Shown one piece after another: positions 46,657-57,508 of a stretch of 64,000 nucleotides of DNA. This DNA is from Rhizophagus clarus (lineage: Eukaryota > Glomeromycota > Glomeromycetes > Glomerales > Glomeraceae). The stretch's first letter is position 1; the number at the start of each line of letters is the position of its first letter. The position numbers and the translations under genes were made by a program. The notes below the pieces were generated by a model that did no database searches, was not told the DNA's origin, and saw only the letters and a list, made by a program, of their open reading frames with translations. The stretch covers positions 1,178,001 through 1,242,000 of the forward strand of contig BLAL01000278.1 in NCBI GenBank assembly GCA_015698045.1, given 5' to 3'.

Positions 46657-49600
46657 GAGTGAGATTCAGTAATAAGTTTATTATTTCCAATTGGTGCATT
46701 TATGAATTCCATAATATTGTTTTCTAATTCTTCACTAATTTCATTATCATAAGGTCGGAAAATCCAGTCTGCAATAATATTTCCTACCTGTTTTGCAGAT
46801 GGTCTTTTTAATGGATCCTCATTCCAGCATTTTTTCATCAAATCCACATAACATTGTGGAGTACTTTCAATAATTTCAGGTCGTTCACCTTTACAAATAC
46901 TTATACTGAGTTGAAGATCATGTGCTCTATCATTAAATGGTGAAACTCCAGATGTAAATTCCCACATAATCATAGAAAAACTATATATGTCACTAGCTGA
47001 AGTATATGTTTTGCCCCTTAAAACTTCAGGTGCCATAAATGGAATAACACCATAAATATCATGTTCTTTTAAAAAATTTGCAGCTTTGCATAATCCTAAA
47101 TCACTAATATAAGTATATGCACAGTTCTTATTATTCTTATCCTCTTCATTCTCATGGTTTAAAATATTGCCATCATGGAGATCACAATGAATAAGATTTT
47201 CCTCATGTATTGTTACAAGACCAGAAATAATATCATATAACATGAGCAATCTTTGATTCCAATTATTTTCATTTATTTTTGCTAAATTGCCTCTTAAATT
47301 TCCCATATTTGCATAATTCATTACTACCATATAATCCAAAGTATCTGGATTTTTCGTAAATCCATGTAAATAAATAATATTGGTTGAACTTAAACATTTT
47401 TCGTGACAATCCCACTATAAAAAATTAAATTTGGATATATTAATATAAATGATTTATAATAAAAATAAAAAAAAAAAATTAAAAATAAGTAATTTATAAT
47501 TATACTTCATTTAAAAATTTATCTAAATTTTCATTCAAATTATTTTCATTCAAATTATTGAGACATTTAAGAGCTACTTTCCTCTCCTCATCATCTTCAC
47601 TATCTTCACTACTTTGTAACCAAATGGCCTTGTATATAGTACCAAATCCTCCTTTATCAAGATATTCAACATTTTTAAATTGATTATAAGGAATCCATTT
47701 TAAACGTCTTTCAAGAATAAATTTATCTAAAATTTCATTTTCACTTTTTCCAAATCTACATATAATTTAAATAATTCGAAACATATTAAAATTTATATTA
47801 AAACTCAAAATTAAAAAAAAAGTAATATGATGACTTACTCTAAAATTTAATTAGAAATTTAATAAACATAAAAAATTTAAATTTTAGTCTTATTTATAAT
47901 ATATGTCCTATAATTTAAAACTTACCAACTAAAGCAATAGATAGTATTTTTTAAATAAAGACCAAATTCGGTTAATTAAATTATGAATAAATATTATATG
48001 AATATAATAATAAATAATAACTTACAAGAATCTGAAGTAAATTACCAAATAATTTTTTAAATAAAGAAATTAGTTAGTTTAAATTATATGTAAATATTAT
48101 ATAAATATGTAATAATAGATACGACTTACCAACTAAAATAAATTGCCAAATAATTTTTTAAAAAAAGAAATTAGTTAGTTTAAATTATATGTAAATATTA
48201 TATAAATATGTAATAATAGATACGACTTACCATCTAAAATAAATTGCCAAATAATTTTTTAAATAAAGAAATTAGTTAGTTTAAATTATATGTAAATATT
48301 ATATAAATATGTGATAATAGATACGACTTACCATCTAAAATAAATTGCCAAATAATTTTTTAAATAAAGAAATTAGTTAGTTTAAATTATATGTAAATAT
48401 TATATAAATATGTAATAATAGAATTAAATAAATAACTTACGAACTATATTATTGAATAATTTTTTAAATAAAGAAATTAGTTAGTTTAAATTATATGTAA
48501 ATATTATATAAATATGTAATAATAGAATTAAATAAATAACTTACTCGCTATATTATTAAATAATTTTTTAAATAAAGAAATTAGTTAGTTTAAATTATAT
48601 GTAAATATTATATAAATATGTAATAATAGATACGACTTACCATCTAAAATAAATTGCCAAATAATTTTTTAAATAAAGAAATTAGTTAGTTTAAATTATA
48701 TGTAAATATTATATAAATATGTAATAATAGAATTAAATAAATAACTTACGCCCTATATTATTAAATAATTTTTTAAATAAAGAAATTAGTTAGTTTAAAT
48801 TATATGTAAATATTATATAAATATGTAATAATAAATACGACTTACCATCTAAAATAAAGCAAATTGGCAAATAATTTTTTAAATAAAGAAATTAGTTAGT
48901 TTAAATTATATGTAAATATTATATAAATATGTAATAATAAATACGACTTACCATCTAAAATAAAGCAAATTGGCAAATAATTTTTTAAATAAAGAAATTA
49001 GTTAGTTTAAATTATATGTAAATATTATATAAATATGTAATAATAGAATTAAATAAATAACTTACACGCTATATTATTAAATAATTTTTTAAATAAAGAA
49101 ATTAGTTAGTTTAAATTATATGTAAATATTATATAAATATGTAATAATAGAATTAAATAAATAACTTACACGCTATATTATTAAATAATTTTTTAAATAA
49201 AGAAATTAGTTAGTTTAAATTATATGTAAATATTATATAAATATGTAATAATAGATCGACTTGCCAGCTAAAATATAATTTTTTAAATAAAGAAATTAGT
49301 TCGTTTAAGTTATATGTAAATATTATATAATTATGTCATAATAGATACGACTTACCATCTAAAATATAATTTTTTAAATAAAAAAATTATTTAATTAAAT
49401 CGATAAATAATAGAAGTATAGATAACATATAACTTACACCCTATAATATGTATTATTTGTTAATTAATTAGATGCAAATATTATTACAAAAGTACATTTA
49501 CTGTAGGTTTAATAAATTAAATAACACTTACAATCTAATCATGCATTTAAGTAAAGAATAAATTAGTTTAAATCCATGTAAATATTATATGAATAATTAA

Positions 49601-50080
49601 ATATTGTAACTTACCATCTATGATAATATTAATTATTAAATAATTATTTTAAAGAAAAAAATTAGTTTTCTGAATAGTATATAAATAAAGTAAAAAAATA
49701 AATAAAATAAATAACAGATAGCTGATAACTTACCAACTATATAATATTATCAATTGATAAAGTTATAAAATTAACAGTGTAACCATTATATAAATAATAA
49801 GTCTATAAGATAGTTTATTAACTTACGAGCTAAATTATTTAAATTGTATGTAAATATTACAGTATATGAATAATAATAATATTTAAATTATTTTCAATAA
49901 TTTTGGTTTAATAATTAAGTTTAGTATGATGTTTTACCTTTAGATTCCTTGACGTTACTTAAAGCTAAATTTATTAATATTGGCAAATTGGTTTGAAAAT
50001 TTTTGAATAATTCTAACATTCTATTAAATAATTATGCTATAAGCTTTACCTTTATTATTATTATTATTGTTGTAAGCCAT
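46539..50080 (-). CDS. Protein kinase 1 with a micro-exon array; C-terminus replaced by MITE
   Basis: Exon 1 (50080-50050) gives MAYNNNNNNK and exon 2 (49964-49938, 27 nt) gives ALSNVKESK. Then 19 three-base exons, one of six bases (48026-48031) and one of one base (47839) lead to exon 47755-47506 and the last exon, 47414-46539. All phases fit: 416 codons including stop. If all micro-exons are used, the linker starts ALDDWYAASY and ends DVDSFE. Kinase motifs: glycine loop DKGGFGTIYK, VAIK-type Lys in KVALKCL, HCDLHDGN catalytic loop (HRD variant with the catalytic Asp kept), SDLGLC (DFG variant), MAPEVLRG, and DIYSFSMIMWEF. It should be a Ser/Thr or TKL-like kinase of the expanded Glomeromycotina set. 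The MITE at 46008-46656 ends the frame, swapping about 50 native C-terminal residues for about 39 MITE-derived ones; the kinase domain itself is complete. Confidence 0.8.
47833..49831 (-). repeat. Tandem array of intron plus 3-base exon units, kinase 1
   Basis: Each ~105-bp unit on the minus strand is GTAAGTCGTATC or GTAAGTTATTTA (donor), about 100 bases containing AACTAACTAAT (branch site), an acceptor ending in TTTATTTTAG or AATAATATAG, and then exactly three bases before the next donor. The three-base exons in order are CTC TTG ATG ATT GGT, then ATG CTG CGT CGT ATG, then ATG GGC ATG CGA TTC, then ATG ATG TTG; ATTCTT (six bases), TTG and the one-base exon A close the array. One unit uses a GC donor (GCAAGT, 49259-49264). 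Two acceptor/donor types alternate irregularly. Confidence 0.85.
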
Positions 50081-50144
50081 TACTATATAATTGCATCAAA
50101 TTTCTTCTTAAAAAAATAATATTTCTTATTAAACACCGTTTTTT

Positions 50145-50230
50145 AGGCACAATATTTATGCAAAATGCAATTTGGTTGATCAATCACTGCATGTATGACG
50201 CCTCACTATGATGAATGCAACCAAAAAATC
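50145..50230 (-). promoter_or_regulatory. Conserved promoter block of kinase 1
   Basis: TGCATTTTGCATAAATATTG on the minus strand (a TATA-like element about 70-90 bases before the ATG) and the GC-richer TGAGGCGTCATACATGCAG are kept almost unchanged at 62741-62820 before kinase 2, although nearby DNA has drifted. Confidence 0.55.
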
Positions 50231-50558
50231 ACAATAGAGAAAATAATTACTAAAAGTAGTTAAGCAGGTGTAACTTTGGCTGATAAATTAAATGTTTTTT
50301 ATACACATGTAATTGGCATAACTTCACTACCACGCTTTGACTTTATGACCAATAAAAAAATAAAAAAAAAAGTAAAAATAATTGTTTTACTTGCTAGATT
50401 CTCACGCCCGGAGAAAAATGAAAATGGCCTAAAAATAATAATAAACGAACAATTATTAATGTTAATATTCGTTAGGATCAAAAAAGAAAAATATTTTTTT
50501 TTTACTTCTCGACTTCATATAATCAGATGGACTTAAGGAAATGGCCTAAAAAAGAGAT

Positions 50559-51661
50559 GTAGTAAAATATATTCATAATATAGAATTTGTATTGCTAATT
50601 CAAAGTAACTATGTATATGATGGCAAGAACCTGTATAAATAATTTAAAGTAACCATATATATAATTTAAAGTAACCAAAGGAGCTGTATAATAAATCTGT
50701 AGTAAATTTATGTATTCTTTACATTAAACGTGTAGCAAATTCATAATAAATATATATATAATAAGTTTGTAGTAAACACATATGAATTATTGTAGAAAAC
50801 GTATATTTACTATGAATTACTATATATTTATTATAAATTTAATAAGTACTGATCACGTTCCAAAGTTCACAAAAAGAGAAGTGAAGCATTAATAACATTC
50901 CCTGAAAGTAAAATAAATCTAAATTAATAAAGAGAAATCATTGAATGATTCTTATATTAATTAACCAGATAAAGGTTTCATCATTAATTTTTGTTTATTT
51001 CATAATACTTGCTTTTAAAACGAATCTGATTTCGTGAAGATTTTCAATAATCCAATCAAATAACTTCAAGAGAGATCATTCATAATATGGAAATAAATAA
51101 AATAAGGAAAAAACAAGAAATATCTTTAAAAGAATACTATCTGGAGAAAAAAAGAAAATAAATTAGTACATGAAAGAATTTCGTTATTTCTTAAATAATG
51201 TCTATTTTCTGAATTATCCTTACCAATCGTATACAAAATGCACCTTTTGGTCTTTTTCTACAACTATTAACAGAAAAATCTTGTGATAAAAAAAATCATC
51301 ATGCCAAATGACAAAAATTGGACAATGCAATCCAATATTCCAATTTGCCATGATTTCTGTAAGTATCCTCAATAAATCTCAACAATAACTTGGAAGAAAG
51401 TTTTTAATATTGGAGAGAAGAATACTATGATGGTATGACAGAAATACAATATATGAGAAAAAAATAATCAAGATAGATTGCAGTTAATATAAGAGATTTA
51501 ATAAAAGAAGAATTTGTACAATAAAAGAAATAAATTGGAATTTTTAAAAGGATTCATAGATAATAAAGGCTTCGTATTTGCAAAAGTTCTAAAAATAGGA
51601 ATGGAATGGAAAATTTTAATATATGTGAAATCTGAGAAGATAATATTGATGCTTGGAAATG
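50559..51661. other. Gap with worn coding-like remnants
   Basis: 50560-50850 is AT-rich with repeated GTAGTAAA and TAAAGTAACC motifs. 51500-51668 has a coding-like frame (KLEFLKGFIDNKGFVFAKVL...) that is cut by transposon B. I do not recognise it. Confidence 0.35.
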
Positions 51662-51669
51662 GTTTAACC

Positions 51670-53248
51670 AGGACCCAGAAATATACATACAGGGGTAGGG
51701 TATACAGATGCGTCGCCATCATAGTGGAATTAGACGGAGTAAAGTTTTGATTTGCGTACAATTTAAGAATTTTTCATCCATAGTTAGGCATCAAGATTGC
51801 GTATTTTTTATCAAAATTTTTATATGTAAAAAATTAGGTTGCGTATTTTTGCTAATCTTATATATATAATATATTTACTGTACCGATATCCGCAATCCGT
51901 GGAATTAGCTAAAATTAGGATTTTCATAAAAATTTAACTATTTAACAAAAATTATGTTAAACAAACCTCAATTAATTTTTGCGTTACAATGTTCAGATGA
52001 TTCGAATTTATTAAAAAATAAAAAAAATTTTTAAAAACAATAAGAATAACTACTTCTTTTTTCAATCACTTTTTAATCACTTTTTTGTTAAAAAGTTTAT
52101 AAATATATAAAGTGATTATTTTTAAATAGTAAGTAAAAAAAAAAAAATTAATATTTTCTACACATGAAAAATTATTTTTTTATTCGTTTTTATCTTAAGT
52201 TTTCTTTTTTTTGTAAAATATTTATAAAATAAAAGTGTGAATTATAAATATAATAGGACTTTTAAAAGTTTTTTTTTAACTTTAAATAAACTAATTTTAT
52301 ATTTCTAATTTTTTAATTTTTAATATTTATTTTAATAGATTTACTATTTAATTTAAAGTCTTAAATAGCGAATAAAGGTCTTTTAAATAAGGTAACAATA
52401 ATTCAAAATCTCTTATTATAATAATTTTAAATTTTTTATGTCGGACTTTAATTCAAGTTACAAAATCGTGAATATTTCAGCTTCTACGTATGCTAATATT
52501 ATAATTTTATATTCATTTGAAAGGTGAGCACTTACTCGATCGTGACGAACAAAGATCTTTGAAATTGAATCCTAGGTGCGGAGATATTCACGTTCAAAGT
52601 TAAAGATTAAAAATAAATCTATTTTACGCATTTACTCGGCAACCAGTGATTCAATCGTTAAGATTTTATATTCATTAGATAGATCTTGGTTTCCTCTTTC
52701 GAATGAATATAAATTTAGCATCTTAGCGCAGATATTCGCGATGTTATTCACAGTTTTGTCACAACAATTTTAATTCGATTTTTTAAATTTTAAAATTATT
52801 ATGTTAAAAAAATAAAAATCATATGACAATTAATTTTATTTTTTTTATAGATCTATTAGTTTTACTTAACTGGTAATTTTTATTTGTATAAAAATATTAA
52901 TTTTTTGAATGTAAAAGTCTAATTCCAAAAATTGGCCCATATGCGTTAACCGCATTGTAATACATATTTAGTACTAATTGAAAGAAATTTCTAAGGGTTA
53001 AAAAGTGAAATTTTAGAAAAATATTATTGAAAAAATGGTAAATTAGAATAAATTCTATTTATAAATAATATAGAAATCATAATAAATAATTTATAACTTA
53101 ATGTCTGAAATTTTATTTGCGTATTTTTGCAGGATTTTCAATATCAGGTGTCAATTATGCGTACTACTCATATAAAAAGTCTCTGCGTACAGCTCATAGT
53201 AAAAAAATTTTTCGCCACCTGACCCTTATATATATATTTCTGGGTCCT
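51670..53248. mobile_element. TIR DNA transposon B, AGGACCCAG family (1.58 kb, non-autonomous)
   Basis: It has the same ends as transposon A but in the opposite orientation: its left subterminal region matches A's right one and vice versa. An exact 8-bp target duplication GTTTAACC (51662-51669, 53249-53256). The interior (about 52440-52760) holds two diverged ~150-bp repeats and no coding sequence. It lacks the small-exon gene of A, so it is a deletion derivative or independent short form. Confidence 0.88.
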
Positions 53249-54062
53249 GTTTAACCAATGGTATCACCAATTGAAAATCCAGAACAGTTTCTTATCCTCC
53301 TCCATAATATTTATAAATAAAGATAGAAGTCATAGAACTACTTTTTCTTTACCTTTCATTGAGATCAGTACCAGATCTTTCAAGTTGATGACACTGAAGT
53401 CAGTTCCTTTGTCCTTTGACATCTTTTTTCTTTTCTGCAAATTTGATAAGATGATAAATTTTGGAATAACAAATACGACCTATACTCTCAAGCTACCTTA
53501 GCAAATGAAATTGCTGAAAACATTAACGTATATAAAGAAAACAAGTTGAAAAAGGATAATGATGAAAAGAAAATTTTACACAAAAAACATCCAGAGTGTG
53601 AATGTAGAGATTTCAGATAATGAAGTCAAACCTACAGAGGAAGGGTAGGAAATACCGTAAAGAATATTGAGAAATGATATAAGAACAGAAAAATATATAT
53701 ACTATAGTATATAAAATAAGGTGAAATAGTAGTGTATATAGAAAACAAAATGAAAAATGTAAAAAGTATCTAGAGTTATTAATAAGGGATGGTATTTACT
53801 GTTGTCAAAAAAGGAAAGAAAAAATTGCAAGAATGTGGATCATTAGAGGGGCAAAAAAATCGGAGTTAGTTCAAAAACACAATGAACTTAATGCTGAATT
53901 TGAAGAGAACAAAGGAGGAAAATAGCAATAAAGATGAGAAAAAAATTAATTACAGGTACTATATAGACGGAGCTTATATTTCTTTTTTTTTGTTTTTAGG
54001 TTGTCTGGCTCCTGATGGCTTGGACAAATCCAGAATTATAGGTACAATAAGGAAGCATTGTC
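53249..54062. other. Region between transposon B and MITE copy 3
   Basis: The right-hand continuation of the DNA split by transposon B, with scattered coding-like scraps; only 53474-53620 is clean enough to list. Confidence 0.35.
53474..53620 (+). pseudogene. Short coding remnant, unknown family
   Basis: The frame reads YDLYSQATLANEIAENINVY and continues, charged, to HKKHPECECRDFR before a stop. The composition is protein-like and unlike the flanking DNA, but no start or domain is seen. It may belong with the scrap at 51500-51668 as parts of one gene now split by insertions. Confidence 0.3.
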
Positions 54063-54065
54063 TAA

Positions 54066-54756
54066 CCCTACGAAAAAATAATGTCCAGAAAATATCTACG
54101 AAAATGTCCAGAAATTGTCCAGGTGCTTCAAAAATTGTCATGAAAATGTCCAGAAAATTGATCTATTTTGCTGTCCGGAATTTTTTGCATACCCAGTTTT
54201 TTTTTATAAATGAAATTTTCTGGACAAATTCCAGACAAACAAACCCAACAAATTCCAGAAATAAAATATTCTGGACATATTCTGAACAAAATAAACCAAA
54301 CAAATTCCAGACATGAAAAAATACCGGACATATTCTGGACAAAATAAACCAAACAAATTCTGGACAAATAAAACCAACAAATTCTGGACAAATTCTAGAC
54401 AATGTTTCTAAGAATGTAAAATTTTAAATTTTAAAAAAATGCAAAAAGCACAAAACTGATATTTAAAATCACCCCCTGACGTAATAAGTAAAATTGAAGA
54501 GCAGCCAAAAATGCTATTTATGATGTTAATTCAAACTTTGGTTAACTATGTAGGAAGTGGTAAACTCCTACTGATCATCTGGGATAAAATTGAATTGTTC
54601 AGAATTCTGGACAAATTCCAGATCCAGACATATTCCAAACATCCAGAAACGTGCACGTTTTGGAATATTTTCCAGATTTACCAAACATCTGGAAATATTC
54701 TGCTTATTTTTCTGGACAATTTTAGCATGAATTCTGGATGCATTTTTTTTGTAGGG
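54066..54756. mobile_element. CCCTA MITE, diverged copy 3
   Basis: Ends CCCTACGAAAAAATAATGTC and the complement of the right end, CCCTACAAAAAAAATGC. The 3-bp target duplication is TAA (54063-54065, 54757-54759). The interior is packed with TCCAGA/TCTGGACA repeats as in the 649-bp copies but well diverged. The apparent repetitive ORFs on the minus strand (54128-54402) are products of these repeats. Confidence 0.8.
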
Positions 54757-54759
54757 TAA

Positions 54760-55301
54760 TTGAGTTAAAGAAATGTATTAGTATTTTTTTTCATTTATTT
54801 TGAAGGAATAGTTATTTCTTTGGACTAAGTGCACCTGCAGACTTTTGATTTCTTAAAAAAATTAAATTTCTTAAAGAAATATCAGTAGAAATAGTATTAA
54901 TTTTTCTTTTTGTTTTGGTTTGTTTAATAGGAATAAACTATACATAATATATTTGTGTTTTATTTTATTTTTTTATTTTTTGATTTAATAAATAAAATTA
55001 AATTTATGTAAATAAAGTCTAGTAATAAATTGTAATATAAACAGTAAATTTAATAAGCAATAATATGAATTTAATGGTAAATCAATGATTAAATCATGTA
55101 AATTCCGTATGAATTCCATGTAAATTCCATATCCAAATCATATTTATAGTGATACATAATTGTGCATTTTCATATCTTTTCAACGGTCTATTGTGATACA
55201 TTATTTCTAAAGAAAAAAATTGTATAAAAATCTTATTAAAATGTATCCAGTATTTTATAGGATAGGATTAGTGCGCGTACTAATATTATATTACTGCACA
55301 G
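54760..55301. other. AT-rich gap
   Basis: No gene or named repeat seen. Confidence 0.4.
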
Positions 55302-55309
55302 CCCTGTAG

Positions 55310-56106
55310 GGGGTCTGGGTCACATTACCGACAATTATTTTACTGACAATCAAATTACCGACAGTTATTTTACCAACAATCACTTGACCGACAGGTACAT
55401 TTTACCGACAGGTACATATTATCAACAATCATTTTATTAACAATCATTTTACCGACAATTATTTTACAATATTTTACAAACAATTATTTTACTTAAATTT
55501 TCCATTATTATAATAAGTGCGTTTTAAATATAAATAATTTTATAAATTTTTATTCATTTTACAAAAATATAAGAATTTTTTTCATGATTACTGCGTCTTA
55601 TTAGGATTTAACCAGGATTTGATACAGGAAAGTAGGAAACAATATATAGATTGTTTGATTTTTTCTATAATGGCCAAAATAATAGGTCATTTATGGAATA
55701 TCTTCAAGGTATTGCACATAATATTTCACTTTAAAAGACTAAAATTGTTTGATCTTTTAAAAAATAGCCTTATTTTCTTATTTGTATTGTGCTTGAAATA
55801 ATGTTATCAAACAAATTTTATTAAATAAAAGATTCAGATGGAAAACTAATTGAAAATTAATTTTAATATTTGTTTTTTAATTTTGGTAATATTACAATAT
55901 ATTAATAAAATTTATATATCATTTATTAAATGTATAATAAATAGTAAAAAAATAATATTTGTCGGTAAAATGATTGTTGATAAAACGTACATGTCAGTAA
56001 AATGATTGTCGATAAGATGATTGTTGGTAAAATGTACCTGTCGGTAAGATAATTGTCAGTCAAATAATTGTCGGTAATTTGATTGTCGGTAATTTGAACA
56101 GGTCCC
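55310..56106. mobile_element. hAT-like MITE, ACCGACAATCAT family, copy 3
   Basis: It begins GGGGTCTGGGTCACATTACC and ends with the matching complement; perfect 8-bp target duplication CCCTGTAG (55302-55309, 56107-56114). Both arms hold seven or more tandem ~15-base ACCGACAATYATTTT units, more than in the other copies. The centre is AT-rich and non-coding. Confidence 0.85.
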
Positions 56107-56114
56107 CCCTGTAG

Positions 56115-56361
56115 GATTATACTGATGTCATTTAACCTTTATCTTAATAAATTGTTAATAATTTTATTATTGTAAAATATTAGACAGTAATAGTTTACTA
56201 GCATACAATATTAAATAACGAGAAGTGTTGACAATTGGTCACGGCCAATCCTGAACAAATGAAAAATGGCCAAATAATTTACTATATAAGTATTATTAGT
56301 ATCTTGTTGGCATTTGGTTGTGAACAAAACTTTTTTGGCTGTTTTGGCCACAGTTAAATGG
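56115..56361. other. Short gap before the second kinase block
   Basis: AT-rich; a TTGGTCACGGCCAA palindrome lies at about 56234. No gene. Confidence 0.3.
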
Positions 56362-56418
56362 GAAAACACGGGTTGCTGCAAACTAGCATAATCTTTTTAC
56401 ATTGCTTCAGTTAATCAA

Positions 56419-57067
56419 CCCTATAAAAAATAAGTGTCCGGATAATGTCCAGAAAATGTCCGGAAAAAAATTCTAAAATATTGTCCGGAAATTCTGGACA
56501 CTGTGTGTCCGGAAACTGTTCCGAAAACACTGCATTTTTGGGATATTAGGAATTTGTCCTGAAATTGTCCGGAAATGTATTTTCGTAAAATTTTGCCACA
56601 AAAGATGATCAATGGATAGATGATCATCATTATTCCTTAACCCAAAATTTTTATATCATAGATATATAGTATTTTTGCCTGCTCTGCAATTTTAATTAGT
56701 ACGACAGAAAAGGTTTTGAATGTCAGTTTTGTGCTTTTTGCATTTTTTTACAAAATTAATTTATCCTTTTTTGGAAATAGTATCCAGAATTTGTCCTGAA
56801 CTTTTTCATGTCCGGAATTTGTCTATCTGGTTTTTTTACTATGTCCAGAATTTGTCCAGTTTAACTGTCCAGAATTTGTCCAAAATTTTATACCGAACAA
56901 ATACTGGACGAATTCAGGACAAAGTTAGGACATGTCAAAATTTTAAGTATCAGAAGTGTGTCAGACATGTACCAAAAAAGTGGACATTTTCCGGACACAT
57001 CAGATTTATTCCGGACATTTTCCAGACATTTTTGATAACATTTTCCGGACATTTATTTTTTATAGGG
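56419..57067. mobile_element. CCCTATAAAAAATAA MITE, copy 2 (3' flank of kinase 2)
   Basis: 649 bp, nearly identical to 46008-46656. Target duplication CAA (56416-56418, 57068-57070). The same position in block 1 (about 45383, CAGTTAATCAAGTATTC) is empty. Confidence 0.92.
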
Positions 57068-57508
57068 CAAGTATTCATATTAAAGCCTTTTTAATTTAAA
57101 TACATACATGTGTTTAATGTTATAAATAAAATAACTTGATAATTTAATACAATATTTGGATAAGTTATAACATAAAAGAATTATTTAAATTACAAACTAA
57201 GAAACTTGAAAATATCTTACTACTTTAGCCTTAGTGTTAAAACAATTCCAATAAATAAAGAAATACATATATTTAATACTTGAATAAGTTATAAAGGAAG
57301 GAATTATTTAAATTACAAACTAAGAAACTTGCAAAATATTTTACTACTCTAGCCCTAGTGTTTAAATAATTTTAATAAAAAATGAAATAAAAATATATCA
57401 CAGCACCATAAATCTAAATTAATTTTTGTTAGTTTTAATATCTAAATAATTAAATAAATTAATTAATCTCATGTAAAATAATTTGCAAAACTACTTTTTT
57501 TGTAGGTA

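Larger units (their letters stand above)
45330..50558. repeat. Segmental duplication, copy 1 (kinase 1 block)
   Basis: From AACACGGGTTTCTGCAAA (about 45330) to GATGGACTTAAGGAAATGGC (about 50525-50558) this block is collinear with 56362-63142 in direct orientation. It includes gene, introns, array, promoter and 3' flank. The main differences are the length of the micro-exon array and the position of one 649-bp MITE. Confidence 0.9.

Noticed and set aside
46308-46662. ORFs on the plus strand (also 56720-57094)
   Set aside because: They lie wholly inside the 649-bp MITE and show no known domain; equal presence in both copies only reflects recent transposition.
47833-49831. CRISPR-like look of a regularly spaced array
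   Set aside because: The near-identical units are ~100 bp with 3-base variable parts and sit inside a eukaryotic gene with splice signals; no cas-like genes.
54128-54402. Repetitive ORFs with CPEFVWF/SRICPEF repeats
   Set aside because: They are readings of the TCTGGACA repeats inside a MITE, not a gene.
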